From an uncultured Bacilli bacterium (GTDB lineage Bacteria; Bacillota_I; Bacilli_A; RFN20; CAG-449), in contig CALVJL010000002.1 of the NCBI GenBank assembly GCA_944332075.1, positions 101,071 through 165,070 of the forward strand: 64,000 bases of DNA, written 5' to 3'. Every line of letters starts with the position of its first letter. The stretch's first letter is position 1. The notes beneath the pieces were generated by a model, which did not search any database, was not told where the DNA came from, and saw only the letters and a program-made list of their open reading frames with translations. Both the position numbers and the translations under genes were made by a program. Shown piece after piece: positions 1 to 9,338 of this stretch.

Positions 1-558
1 TGCAAATACATTTGGATCAAGAAGTGATTCAACATCTTTAAGTGTGCCCCTAGTCGTAAATATTTCTCCAGTTACACTATGAAAATTTAAGTCGTGTTTT
101 TTGACTTCAATATAAACTATTTCATTATAACTAATAGCTTTAAAACCACCTTTAACTCTTATCATTAAGCGACGGGCTTCTCCCTTGTTAATATATTTTA
201 ATGCTCTTGTTAAAACTATCGACAATTGTTCTTCAACAATAGGTTTAACAAGAAAATCTAAAGCTGTTACTTCATAGCCATTTATTGCCATTGAAGCAAG
301 ATTGGTGGTGAAGATAATAATGACTTTATCGTCTTGTTGACGTAATTTCTTTGCTACTTCTAAACCATTCATCACGGGCATATCGATATCAAAAAAAACG
401 ATATCATATTTCTTTTTTAAATTATCAAGAAACGTTAATCCGCGGTTATAGCAATCGACAGAGAATTGTTCTTTGCTTGTTTTAGCAAAGTTAGATAATA
501 ATTTTTTTAAGTTTTGAATATCGTTTTGTGAATCATCTAGAATGGCTATGTTTATCAT
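1..558 (-). CDS. LytTR-family response regulator (3' end outside window)
   Basis: The reading frame starts at the ATG at 558-556 and runs off the left edge. Residues 1 to about 120 are a CheY-like receiver: the start MINIAILDDSQ gives the acidic pocket and FFDIDMPVMNG contains the phosphorylatable Asp. A later stretch with GYEVTALDFLVKPI is typical of the receiver end in LytTR regulators. The visible remainder (RRLMIRVKGGFKAI, IVYIEVKKHDLNFH, TTRGTLKDVESLL) matches the start of a LytTR DNA-binding domain. Such proteins usually pair with a membrane histidine kinase, which would lie outside the window. Its target cannot be seen; the divergent beta-glucan operon starting at 805 is one possibility, by position only. 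Confidence 0.9.
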   Translation of the reverse strand, partial: MINIAILDDSQNDIQNLKKLLSNFAKTSKEQFSVDCYNRGLTFLDNLKKKYDIVFFDIDMPVMNGLEVAKKLRQQDDKVIIIFTTNLASMAINGYEVTALDFLVKPIVEEQLSIVLTRALKYINKGEARRLMIRVKGGFKAISYNEIVYIEVKKHDLNFHSVTGEIFTTRGTLKDVESLLDPNVFA

Positions 559-701
559 TTTATATTACCCCAGGGAGGACTAGTTATAAATTAATTATAT
601 CAAGCAAAAAATGATTTCGGCAATGTTTTAATAACTTTACTCCTCTTGATATCTATAATATCAATTTTTCCTAATCAAAAAAAGAAAAAGAATGTTTTGT
701 A

Positions 702-715
702 TGTAAACGCTTACA
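702..715. promoter_or_regulatory. cre-like catabolite/LacI-family operator
   Basis: TGTAAACGCTTACA is a near-perfect palindrome fitting the Bacillus cre consensus TGWAANCGNTNWCA. It lies about 40 bases upstream of a -10-like TATAAT (753-758) of the beta-glucan operon, whose -35 region is poor. CcpA or a LacI-type regulator acting on this operon is an inference from the site. Confidence 0.7.
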
Positions 716-752
716 AAAAATGACAAATAAACGACTGATTATTCCATACTCC

Positions 753-758
753 TATAAT
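753..758 (+). promoter_or_regulatory. -10 element of the beta-glucan operon
   Basis: TATAAT 47 bases before the ATG at 805, with AAAGG ahead of the start codon as ribosome site. No good -35 is present at the expected distance, which suggests activator dependence or weak basal expression. Confidence 0.45.
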
Positions 759-804
759 TTTTTTTCACTTTGAATTAATGTTTTAATGAAAGGTAGGCAT
801 TGTT

Positions 805-3800
805 ATGGCTAAAATGAAAAAATCCAAGTTAGTTGGTACAATTCTTTCTGCTACAGGTATTATCTTGGCAGTAACAATTGGAATTGTTGCTAATGTTATT
901 GTTTTCTCTAGTCAATATTCAGCGACTATTGAAGCAGCATTAGGCGATACAGGTAGACGTTATACTAGTGTGACTTATGATGGAGTCGACCCGACCTATT
1001 ATAATAAAGACTATGAAACTAAAGCTGATCGCGAAAAATATCAGAAAGGCGTATCTGAATCAATTTGTGAAGAAGGAATGACTCTTCTTGAAAAAGGCAA
1101 TATGCCTTATAAAGCTGAAGAAACCAAAATCTCTTTCTTCTCTGAATCCTCAGCGCGTTTGATTTATGGTGGAACAGGATCAGGAACGGCATCTTCTGAT
1201 TTAACATTAAAGAAAGTTTTCGAAGATGAAGGATTCCAAGTTAATGATAAGTTATGGGATTTCTATACAAAGGGTAAAGGTAAAAAATATGTTCGCGGAA
1301 CTGGTTCAATCAACTATGGTGATAGCGACGATTATTCAATCAATGAATGCCCATTATCGGTAATCCAAAGCGAAAAGGGACTTGAAGATACATTCAAAGA
1401 ATATAATACAGCAGTCTTTGTTTTATCCCGTACCGGCGGTGAAGGAAATGACTTAGCTAGAGGTATGGATGATTATGTCGATACTAGTAAAGATCTTTCT
1501 AAAGGCGCTCATCCGGATGCTCTCGGCGATAAAATGCGTTCATATCTTGAACCGGATTCTATCGAATTACAAATTATTGATTATTTAAATAAAAATTTTG
1601 ATGATGTTATCCTCGTTGTTAACTGCAATAACCCTATTGAATTAGGATGGGTTAAAGACTATCAAAATATCGGCACAGTGATTTCTGTTCCAGGTACTGG
1701 ATCAACCGGGTTACAAGCTTTACCAAGAATCTTAAAAGGTGAAGTTAATCCTTCTGGTCACTTGACCGATACATACGCTTATAACGCTTTCTCTTCTCCA
1801 GCAATGATGAATATGGGCGATTTCCAATTCACAGAAAACGGAAATAAGATTGCTAACTATGGCGGCTATGATGGCTTTAATGGCTACTATTACGTTAACT
1901 ATCTTGAAGGTATTTATGTCGGTTATCGCTATTACGAAACTCGTTACTACGATACAGTAACTCATAGCGGAAATGCTTCAGAACTAGCTTCTTACGAAGT
2001 CGGTCAAAGCAAAGAAGAAGGACGGACAACCTGGGATTATGCTACTGAAGTTCAATATCCTTTTGGATATGGTGTCTCTATGACTGATTTCACTTGGTCT
2101 GATTATCAAGTTACTGAAAGCGAAGACAAAGAAGACTTTATCGTTACTGTCAAAGTTACAAATACCGGCGATGTCGCTGGCAAAGAAGTTGTTCAGTTAT
2201 ATGCTCAAACACCTTATGGTGATTATGAAAAAACTAATGGTGTAGAAAAATCTGCAGTTGAACTCATCGGATTTGAAAAGACATCATTATTGGAACCTGA
2301 TGCTTCAGAAACTGTTACAATTTCTTTCCCAAAGAGCGATTTAGCTTCTTATGATAGAAATGGTGCAAAAACCTATGTCATGAGCGAAGGACAATACTAT
2401 TTCACTGTTGCTAGCGACGCTCACGCAGCTGTTAATAATATTTTAAGAAAACAAGGCTATCAAGAAGGTGCTTTGGAAGCTTCACCATCAGAAACAGAAA
2501 GCATCGGTAATCCAGATTTAGTTTATGATGGATTCCACGTTGATGAATTAGACACTACAACTTATTCTGTTGATTCTGAAACCGGCAATAAAGTAACTAA
2601 CTTATTTGATTTTGCTGATTTAACAAAATATGATGAAGGCAAAGATTTAAAATATCTCACTAGAAACGATTGGGCTGGAACCTATCCTCAAACCTATGGT
2701 GAAGTTTCTTCAACTCCATCAATTCACTCAGAAAGAAATAACTCTACTGATCCAAATAACCCAGAAGGATATGAATATCATACTGAGTTATCACCAGATT
2801 CCGAAATCTATAAATTGATGAGAAGCTATAATTCTTTGAATCCAAATACGGAAACTGATGTTCGCTATACTTGGGGCGTTAATGATAACGACCTTGAATT
2901 AATCGATATGAGAGGCAGAGATATCAATGATCCGCTTTGGGAAAAGTTAATTCAAAAAATGACTTTAAGCGAAGCTGCTCAATTAATTCAAAATGGTGGA
3001 TTTAAGACTGAATCTATCGCTTCAGTTAATAAACCTGAAACCTCTGATAAAGATGGTCCTGCTGGATTAAACAATGTTTCTGGACACTTCCCAATCGGTT
3101 TAACTTATCCATGTGCAGTTATGATTGCTCAAACTTGGAACCGCGATTTAGCAGAAGCTAAAGGCGATGCAATCGCTGAAGAATGCTTAGCAGTTTCTAT
3201 TACCGGTTGGTATGGACCTGGTAATAACATTCATAGAACACCATTTGCTGGCCGTAACTTTGAATATTATTCAGAAGATCCAATGATCTCTGGAGCAATG
3301 GCAGAAAGAGAAGTTGTCGGAGCTGCTAAAAAGGGTGTCTATGCATATATCAAACACTTCGTTCTCAATGACCAAGAAGTTCATAGAGAAAAAGAATCAG
3401 GCATCTGCACCTTTACAAATGAACAAGGAATGAGAGAAATTTATCTCAAAGCTTTCGAAAATGTTGTAAAAGGTGAAGAAATTTCTGAAAAATATTACGA
3501 AATCAAGATGGATAGCGATGGAAATGCTATTCTTGATGAAAACGGAAACTATCAATTTACAGAAAAAACAGCTAATATCAAATCATGTACTGCTATCATG
3601 TCTTCATTTAACAGAATTGGACCTGTTTGGGCAGGAGGCTGCTATCCATTAATCACATCTTTATTAAGAGATGAATGGGGCTTTGAAGGAACTGTTTGTA
3701 CAGACTATTATCACTTCTGGTTTATGAACGGAACTCAAGCTGTTATGGCTGGCGGATCATTAATGCTCGATCCAACTGAAGAAAACTTTACAATTCCATC

Positions 3801-4065
3801 TGATAATTACGTCTTACAAGAACAAGCATTTAAAGCTGTTAGATCAATTCTTTATACGGTTGCTAATTCAAATGGTGTTGATGGTTATATCCATGGCACT
3901 AGAGAAAAAGCTAGATGGAAAAACATCTATAGCGTCATGATTGGCGTTAATGCTTTCTTAGTCTTACTTGCTGGCGGATTAGGTGTTGTCTTATATTTCA
4001 ATTTAAGAAAGAAGAAAAATAAAAATATTGAAGTTGTTGAAACTCCAACTGAAGAAACTAAATAA
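805..4065 (+). CDS. Membrane-anchored family 3 glycosidase with permuted domain order
   Basis: This 1086-residue protein looks like a GH3 beta-glucosidase, which releases glucose from beta-gluco-oligosaccharides. The usual domain order is reversed. The alpha/beta sandwich domain comes first (about 90-430, ending at FGYGVSMTDF), then a fibronectin-III-like domain (about 435-540), then the TIM barrel that is normally N-terminal (about 715-1020). The barrel has the conserved KHF (about 850) and the nucleophile Asp in CTDYYH (about 967). One transmembrane helix sits at residues 10-35 and another at about 1043-1066, followed by a Lys-rich tail, so both ends appear anchored and the enzyme faces outside. 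Reversed GH3 order is known from Butyrivibrio and Ruminococcus enzymes. It is the first gene of an operon with GH16 and GH5 enzymes, 11 bases apart from the next. Confidence 0.88.
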   Translation: MAKMKKSKLVGTILSATGIILAVTIGIVANVIVFSSQYSATIEAALGDTGRRYTSVTYDGVDPTYYNKDYETKADREKYQKGVSESICEEGMTLLEKGNMPYKAEETKISFFSESSARLIYGGTGSGTASSDLTLKKVFEDEGFQVNDKLWDFYTKGKGKKYVRGTGSINYGDSDDYSINECPLSVIQSEKGLEDTFKEYNTAVFVLSRTGGEGNDLARGMDDYVDTSKDLSKGAHPDALGDKMRSYLEPDSIELQIIDYLNKNFDDVILVVNCNNPIELGWVKDYQNIGTVISVPGTGSTGLQALPRILKGEVNPSGHLTDTYAYNAFSSPAMMNMGDFQFTENGNKIANYGGYDGFNGYYYVNYLEGIYVGYRYYETRYYDTVTHSGNASELASYEVGQSKEEGRTTWDYATEVQYPFGYGVSMTDFTWSDYQVTESEDKEDFIVTVKVTNTGDVAGKEVVQLYAQTPYGDYEKTNGVEKSAVELIGFEKTSLLEPDASETVTISFPKSDLASYDRNGAKTYVMSEGQYYFTVASDAHAAVNNILRKQGYQEGALEASPSETESIGNPDLVYDGFHVDELDTTTYSVDSETGNKVTNLFDFADLTKYDEGKDLKYLTRNDWAGTYPQTYGEVSSTPSIHSERNNSTDPNNPEGYEYHTELSPDSEIYKLMRSYNSLNPNTETDVRYTWGVNDNDLELIDMRGRDINDPLWEKLIQKMTLSEAAQLIQNGGFKTESIASVNKPETSDKDGPAGLNNVSGHFPIGLTYPCAVMIAQTWNRDLAEAKGDAIAEECLAVSITGWYGPGNNIHRTPFAGRNFEYYSEDPMISGAMAEREVVGAAKKGVYAYIKHFVLNDQEVHREKESGICTFTNEQGMREIYLKAFENVVKGEEISEKYYEIKMDSDGNAILDENGNYQFTEKTANIKSCTAIMSSFNRIGPVWAGGCYPLITSLLRDEWGFEGTVCTDYYHFWFMNGTQAVMAGGSLMLDPTEENFTIPSDNYVLQEQAFKAVRSILYTVANSNGVDGYIHGTREKARWKNIYSVMIGVNAFLVLLAGGLGVVLYFNLRKKKNKNIEVVETPTEETK

Positions 4066-4076
4066 GGAGAGAAAAT

Positions 4077-6467
4077 ATGAAAAATAATAGAATAGCATTA
4101 TTTGCTTTATCGGCAGTAGGTTTATTCGGTCTCGTCGCTTGTGGAGGATTCTCGTCATCGACATCATTCAACCCATCTAATATATCTAATACTTGGGGTG
4201 AATCATTTGAAACACATGTTTTAGCTGATTTTGAAGATAATCAACTTCCAAGTGGATTTGAAAAATCAGATGGTTGGTCCAATGAAGGTGTTTTTGAAAA
4301 TACTTATTGGAACCAAGATAATGTTAGTTATAGTGATGGAAAAATGGAATTAAGCTTAACTGATAATCCAAATCCAGATGATTCAGGAAAATATAAGTAT
4401 TTAAGTGGTGAACAAAGAACTACGACCCATTTCGGATATGGTAACTATTCTGTAAGGATGAAACCGATGAAAGCTGTCGGAACTTGCTCAGCATTCTTTG
4501 GCTACACCGGAGAAGCTTTTGATGGTAATGATGATGGTGAACCAGATCAATGGGAAGAAATTGATATTGAATTCTTAGGAAAATATCATGACCGCGTTCA
4601 ATTTAACTATTATTCTATTGAAGGCGGAAATGGTGTTGGACACGAATACTGGTATGATTTAGGATTTGATGCTACCGAAGAATACCATGAATATGGATTT
4701 AGATGGGAAGAAGACAGAATCGTTTGGTTTGTCGATGGTGAAGCTGTTTATGAAGCTACCAAAGATATTCCTTCTACTCCATTAAGAATTTTCACTAATG
4801 CTTGGGCTGGAAATGAAGAAGCTGCTGGCTGGATGGATACTTTCCAAGGCGTTGATGAAAACACTTGCACAGCTTATTATGAGGAAATTGGCTGGGCTGA
4901 TTTAGATGGTAATGCCTATGAACCACCTGTAGTTGAAGAACCACCTGTAGAAGATGTTGAAATTACTTACGAAGATGTCGAAACTTCATTCATAGCAAGT
5001 AACGAAGCCTATACTGTAACAACTGCTGACGGGGCAACAAATGTCACATATGATAATGTCGTTGGTAATAGCTATATCAATGTCTATACAGATTTACCAG
5101 AAAAGGCTAAAGACATGAATGTTGTTAACCTTAAATTAACTAACAATGGTGATAAGACAGCTAATGCTAGAGTTAATGTTGTAGATAAGAATATTATCCC
5201 AAACAACACTACAATCAAGACAGCTGCTGTCAATACATCGGCAACCCAAGATGGTGAGGAAGTCAGAACAGATCTTGAATGGGGTGGATCATTCTTCACA
5301 ATTGAACCTAATACTACTATCGACTGCGTTATCTTCTATAAATCTACAGAAGATATGGTCGCTAATAGATTAGAAGTTATGCTTGATTCCTTTGACGGAA
5401 CTACAACAGTCTCAGCCGGTGATGTAACTATTTCTGATGTTAAATTAGGTATTACTGAAGAAAAAGAACCTAGTGATGACCTAACTTTCGAAGCTGTTGA
5501 CTTAACTTGGGCTGCTAATGCTGACAATACATATACTGTTACAAAAGAAGAAAGCGGCGCAACTAACGTTACTTACACTAATGCTGTCGGTAATTCTTAT
5601 CACAATGTTACAAGTGCTTTACCAGCTGATACCGCCGATAAAGGCGCATTCAAAATGAAATTAACTAATAATGGTGATAAACTCGTCAATGCTAGAGTTG
5701 ATTTACTTGATACTTCAATTACAGTTGATGGCAGCACTGTCAAAACTGCAGCTGTCAATACCTCAGCTACACAAGATGGGGAAGCAGTTAGAACTGATCT
5801 TGAATGGGGTGGATCATTCTTCACAATTGAGCCAAAGGCAACTATTGAAGCAATCATTATGTATGAGGGAAATGCTCAATCAATTAATTTAATGATCGAT
5901 TCCTTTGACGGAACTACTACCGTTTCTGCTGGTGATGTTACGATTTCTGATTTTGCTTTAGCCGCAATTGAGGAAGGTGAAACTCCTGATGAACCAACCT
6001 TAGGTACTGCTGCACCATTTGATTTCTCAATTGATGGCGGCAATACTGACATCTACAATGTTAGCAAGGATGATGAAACAGGTGCTTCAACCATCACTTA
6101 TGAAAGCACTGGAAGCTATACTAATATCTCTGGTGCAATCGGTTCTGTGGCTACAGCTGCTCATGGACAAATCTCCTTTAAAGTCAATAATACTGGAACT
6201 GAAAATGTCGCAATCCGCGTCGATATCTATCATTACAATGCTTGGGGAACAAGCTTGGTATCAGCTGCTACATTAGATGGAAATACTGTCGTTATCGGCA
6301 GCGATAAAACCGCAACTTTAGATGTTGCACCAGGTGAACATGTTGTCACTGTCGATCACACTGGCGCAGTTACTAACCTTTGCTTCTATATCGATTCAAT
6401 GGAGGGTACCTCTAAAGCTGGCTCATTCGTTATTAGCGATTTCACATACGCAGCTTATAATATCTAG
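4077..6467 (+). CDS. Lipoprotein GH16 beta-glucanase with three C-terminal repeat modules
   Basis: The N-terminus is a lipoprotein signal with lipobox LVAC. Residues about 45-280 form a GH16 domain with the EIDIE active-site signature (nucleophile Glu161, acid/base Glu165), as in lichenases and laminarinases that cut beta-1,3 or beta-1,3-1,4 glucans. A short proline/valine linker follows (about 282-292). Three related beta-rich modules come next, at about 300-455, 470-630 and 645-796. The first two share long near-identical stretches, for example TAAVNTSATQDGE and RTDLEWGGSFFTIEP; the third is more diverged. They are probably carbohydrate-binding or cell-surface modules, but I cannot name the family. 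The gene follows the GH3 gene at 11 bases with AAGGAGAG as ribosome site and ends 9 bases before the GH5 gene. Confidence 0.88.
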   Translation: MKNNRIALFALSAVGLFGLVACGGFSSSTSFNPSNISNTWGESFETHVLADFEDNQLPSGFEKSDGWSNEGVFENTYWNQDNVSYSDGKMELSLTDNPNPDDSGKYKYLSGEQRTTTHFGYGNYSVRMKPMKAVGTCSAFFGYTGEAFDGNDDGEPDQWEEIDIEFLGKYHDRVQFNYYSIEGGNGVGHEYWYDLGFDATEEYHEYGFRWEEDRIVWFVDGEAVYEATKDIPSTPLRIFTNAWAGNEEAAGWMDTFQGVDENTCTAYYEEIGWADLDGNAYEPPVVEEPPVEDVEITYEDVETSFIASNEAYTVTTADGATNVTYDNVVGNSYINVYTDLPEKAKDMNVVNLKLTNNGDKTANARVNVVDKNIIPNNTTIKTAAVNTSATQDGEEVRTDLEWGGSFFTIEPNTTIDCVIFYKSTEDMVANRLEVMLDSFDGTTTVSAGDVTISDVKLGITEEKEPSDDLTFEAVDLTWAANADNTYTVTKEESGATNVTYTNAVGNSYHNVTSALPADTADKGAFKMKLTNNGDKLVNARVDLLDTSITVDGSTVKTAAVNTSATQDGEAVRTDLEWGGSFFTIEPKATIEAIIMYEGNAQSINLMIDSFDGTTTVSAGDVTISDFALAAIEEGETPDEPTLGTAAPFDFSIDGGNTDIYNVSKDDETGASTITYESTGSYTNISGAIGSVATAAHGQISFKVNNTGTENVAIRVDIYHYNAWGTSLVSAATLDGNTVVIGSDKTATLDVAPGEHVVTVDHTGAVTNLCFYIDSMEGTSKAGSFVISDFTYAAYNI
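4974..6464 (+). repeat. Three tandem modules within the GH16 lipoprotein
   Basis: The units at roughly 4974-5440, 5490-5960 and 6010-6464 encode related domains. Units 1 and 2 are alike at DNA level around 5220-5310 and 5745-5835, and again around 5385-5445 and 5895-5955, which indicates fairly recent internal duplication or gene conversion. Confidence 0.8.
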
Positions 6468-6476
6468 GTGTAGTTT

Positions 6477-7592
6477 ATGAAAAAACAAATATTGCCGCTT
6501 TTGTTATTGTTGCCCTTAGTTACTTTGTCGGGCTGCGTCCAAACTAATCCAGATGTTAATATTGGAAAACCAGAAGTTGATTATTCCGCGAAAGAAATGT
6601 TCTCAAACATTAAGCTTGGATATAACATTGGAAATACTTTAGATGCTCATCCAGGGTTTAACAATTATAAGTTTACTCCTCAAGGTGTTGGCACAGAAAA
6701 TTCATGGAGAAATCCGAGCATTACTAAAGAATATATTCACTATATTAAGGAATGCGGATTTGATTCTATTCGCTTACCAGTAACTTGGTATCCACATGTC
6801 GATTCAAATTGGAAAATTGAAGATGCGTGGATGAACCGCGTTAAAGAGGTTGTCGATTATTGCGTTGATGAAGAATTACCTGTTATCCTTAATCTTCACC
6901 ACGATACTGGAGTTGATGGTTGGCTAAAGGCTACGGAAGATGATACGCGTCAAGATCAAGAATTAGTCCAGTTAACTACTTTATGGGAACAAATTGCCGA
7001 CACATTTAAAGATTATGATGTTCATGATTTAATGTTTGAAGGTTTTAATGAAATGATTGATGATGAAGGTGACTGGAATACTCCATCCAATAAATCAATT
7101 GATTTCATCAATGAAGCCAATCAAGCTTTTGTCGATACAGTTAGAGCTTCAGGCGGAAATAATGATGAGAGAATTCTTCTCTGCGTTACTTATGCCGGGA
7201 CTAATTACGACAATATGCTTAGCCGGTTTAAAATTCCTCAAGATACTGTTCACGGAGCAATTGCCTTTGAAGTTCACGCCTATACACCTTGGGAATTCTG
7301 CGACGGACAAACCGATAGTTATGATCAAGGATCAATTACTGGAGCGATGGATAATGTTTATAACATGTTCAAAGGTACTGACATTCCGGTGATAATTGGT
7401 GAATTCGGTGCAGTCTTTACTAGAGGCGATTACAATAAACGCGTTGAATGGGCTGATTTTTATGCCAAAACTGCTTATGAAAGAGATATTTCACTTTATC
7501 TTTGGGATGATAACGGAAGCTTTGGCTTAATTAATAGAGATAATTTATCTGTTAGACATCAAGAATTTCTTGATGCGTTATTACAAAAATAA
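6477..7592 (+). CDS. Lipoprotein GH5 endoglucanase
   Basis: A 371-residue protein with lipobox LSGC. The remainder is one GH5 (cellulase A) TIM barrel: GYNIGNTLDA near residue 45, the acid/base Glu in GFNEM (Glu192) and the nucleophile Glu in GEFGA (Glu309). GYNIGNTLDA recalls subfamily GH5_4, which acts on beta-1,4-glucan, xyloglucan or mixed-linkage glucan; substrate cannot be told from sequence alone. It is the third gene of the GH3-GH16-GH5 set. The likely division of labour is that GH16 and GH5 cut polysaccharide at the surface and GH3 finishes oligosaccharides. Confidence 0.92.
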   Translation: MKKQILPLLLLLPLVTLSGCVQTNPDVNIGKPEVDYSAKEMFSNIKLGYNIGNTLDAHPGFNNYKFTPQGVGTENSWRNPSITKEYIHYIKECGFDSIRLPVTWYPHVDSNWKIEDAWMNRVKEVVDYCVDEELPVILNLHHDTGVDGWLKATEDDTRQDQELVQLTTLWEQIADTFKDYDVHDLMFEGFNEMIDDEGDWNTPSNKSIDFINEANQAFVDTVRASGGNNDERILLCVTYAGTNYDNMLSRFKIPQDTVHGAIAFEVHAYTPWEFCDGQTDSYDQGSITGAMDNVYNMFKGTDIPVIIGEFGAVFTRGDYNKRVEWADFYAKTAYERDISLYLWDDNGSFGLINRDNLSVRHQEFLDALLQK

Positions 7593-7630
7593 AATTACCC
7601 TCCAACTGAAGTAAAATTCAGTTAAAAAAA

Positions 7631-7650
7631 GTTCACCTTCAATGGTGAAC
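7631..7650. terminator. Bidirectional intrinsic terminator between GH5 and pgi
   Basis: Arms GTTCACC and GGTGAAC with a 6-base loop, an A run on the left and TTTTGTTTT on the right. It can end both the plus-strand glucanase operon and the minus-strand pgi operon. Confidence 0.85.
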
Positions 7651-7672
7651 TTTTGTTTTGCCTTTTTATTAA

Positions 7673-8950
7673 TTAATAACCAGGTTTTCCAAGTAAATGG
7701 AACATATTTTTCTTATAAATTTCAACGCCTGGTTGGTTAAATGGGTTAATCTTTAATAAGTATGCAGACATCGCGCATGATCTCATAAAGAAGTAGAAAA
7801 GATATCCAAGATTATATTCATCTAATTTTTCAACGTGGAGAACAATATTAGGAACTCCTCCATCGACGTGAGCTTTTAAGGTTCCTAAGAAGGCTTGTTC
7901 GTTAACTTCTGAGAGTTTTTTGCCTTCTAAGTAATTTAATCCGTCGAGATTATCTTCATCGTGAGGAACAGTTAAATCAAGTAAAGGTGAATCGACTTTG
8001 ACGACTGTTTCAAATAAGACGTGTGAGCCTTCTTGAATGAATTGTCCTAAGGAGTGAAGGTCAGTTGTGAATGTGACTGAATCTGGTAATAATCCTTTGC
8101 CGTCTTTTCCTTCGCTTTCACCGAAAAGTTGTTTTAACCATTCACCGATTTGGGTGTATTGAGGTTCATAAGTAACGAACATTTCAACTTGCTTATTGTT
8201 GTTGTAGAAATAATCTCTAGTAGCAGCATATTGATAGGCTGGGTTCGTAAAGATGTCTTCGTTGTTTAAATCATTCATTGCATCTCTGCAGCCTTTCATT
8301 AATTGATCAATATCGCAGCCAGCGCAGGCGATTGGTAATAAACCGACTGCAGTAATAACTGAGTAACGGCCTCCGATGTCATCAGGGATAACAAAGGTTT
8401 CGTAGCCTTCTTCATCAGCTTCTTTCTTTAAAGCACCTCTTGCTTTATCGGTTGTTGCAAAGATAGCTTTGCTAGCAGCTTCTTTACCAACTTTCTTGAT
8501 TAATAATTCCTTTAATAAACGGAAAGCAACGCTGGTTTCAGTTGTTGTTCCTGATTTTGAAATAACATTAATTGCAAATTTCTTATTCTCAAGATAGGTT
8601 AATACTTGTTTGATATAAGTAGGTGAAAGAGTATTTCCGAAGAAGATAATTTCTAATTTATCATCCCCATAAAGTCCTTTAAGAGCTTCAATTGCTGCTC
8701 TAGCGCCTAGATATGATCCACCGATGCCGGCGACAACTAAAACATCATAATTCTTTCTAATGTTTTTTGCGGCTTCTTTGATTCTGGCAAATTCTTCTTT
8801 GTCATAATCTTTTGGCCAGGTTGTCCAACCTAAAAAATCGTTTCCTAATCCGGTCTTTTCGTTGATCATCTTATGAATCTTTTTGACTTCTTCAGCATAA
8901 GATTTAAACGGAATAGGGTTGATGGTGTTACTTAAATCTAGTTTAATCAT
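7673..8950 (-). CDS. pgi: Glucose-6-phosphate isomerase
   Basis: A 425-residue phosphoglucose isomerase of the short bacterial type, interconverting glucose-6-phosphate and fructose-6-phosphate in glycolysis. Visible signatures are [14 protein letters not shown] (sugar-phosphate binding), [29 protein letters not shown], and the C-terminal [13 protein letters not shown] signature. Length is normal for Firmicutes. The start codon overlaps the 3' end of the S1-domain gene by 8 bases, so the two are translationally coupled. The operon order is ispD-like, S1 protein, pgi, ending at the hairpin at 7631-7650. Confidence 0.97.
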   Translation of the reverse strand: MIKLDLSNTINPIPFKSYAEEVKKIHKMINEKTGLGNDFLGWTTWPKDYDKEEFARIKEAAKNIRKNYDVLVVAGIGGSYLGARAAIEALKGLYGDDKLEIIFFGNTLSPTYIKQVLTYLENKKFAINVISKSGTTTETSVAFRLLKELLIKKVGKEAASKAIFATTDKARGALKKEADEEGYETFVIPDDIGGRYSVITAVGLLPIACAGCDIDQLMKGCRDAMNDLNNEDIFTNPAYQYAATRDYFYNNNKQVEMFVTYEPQYTQIGEWLKQLFGESEGKDGKGLLPDSVTFTTDLHSLGQFIQEGSHVLFETVVKVDSPLLDLTVPHDEDNLDGLNYLEGKKLSEVNEQAFLGTLKAHVDGGVPNIVLHVEKLDEYNLGYLFYFFMRSCAMSAYLLKINPFNQPGVEIYKKNMFHLLGKPGY

Positions 8951-9338
8951 TTTTTTCCTCCTTGATTCTAGTAAGTTCTGTTTCTATCCATTCAGGTAAT
9001 TTGTTGGCTAACGGAGTAAAATCGGCATGCGAAATGGTAACTTTCTTTTTTCTTGTCGTTACTGCTTGAGAATTGATTCTTCTAATGTTTTGCCTTCTTC
9101 TTTCCGCGACTTGTTTTAACGAGAGGCGGTAAAGATTTTTATCTTCGAGCAAAGCAATAATCTTAACTCTAACATGTTGACCGATATTGACATAATCGGT
9201 GATATTTCTAACAAAGAAAGAAGAAATTTCTGAGATATGAATCAGTCCGCATTCGTTATTTGGAAAACGGATAAAGGCTCCATATGGCTGTATGCCGGTG
9301 ACTTCACCGACCATGATATCTCCTACTTGGAATTCCAT
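8943..9338 (-). CDS. S1-domain RNA-binding protein (GSP13/YugI-CvfD type)
   Basis: A 131-residue protein. Residues 1-75 form one S1 RNA-binding domain ([50 protein letters not shown]). A basic linker ([15 protein letters not shown]) and an acidic tail follow. This layout matches small Firmicutes S1 proteins such as general stress protein 13/YugI and streptococcal CvfD, which bind RNA or ribosomes and affect translation. It overlaps ispD upstream by 16 bases and pgi downstream by 8 bases, so the three genes are probably co-expressed. Confidence 0.85.
   Translation of the reverse strand: MEFQVGDIMVGEVTGIQPYGAFIRFPNNECGLIHISEISSFFVRNITDYVNIGQHVRVKIIALLEDKNLYRLSLKQVAERRRQNIRRINSQAVTTRKKKVTISHADFTPLANKLPEWIETELTRIKEEKND

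Noticed and set aside
1019..1207. Minus-strand frame inside the GH3 gene
   Set aside because: Lies wholly within a strongly supported enzyme gene, has no ribosome site and no recognisable domain; the same holds for many other opposite-strand frames within the glycosidase, pyrG, groEL, feoB and helicase genes.
5084..5857. Repeated minus-strand frames opposite the GH16 repeat modules
   Set aside because: Their mutual similarity only reflects the module duplication on the plus strand.
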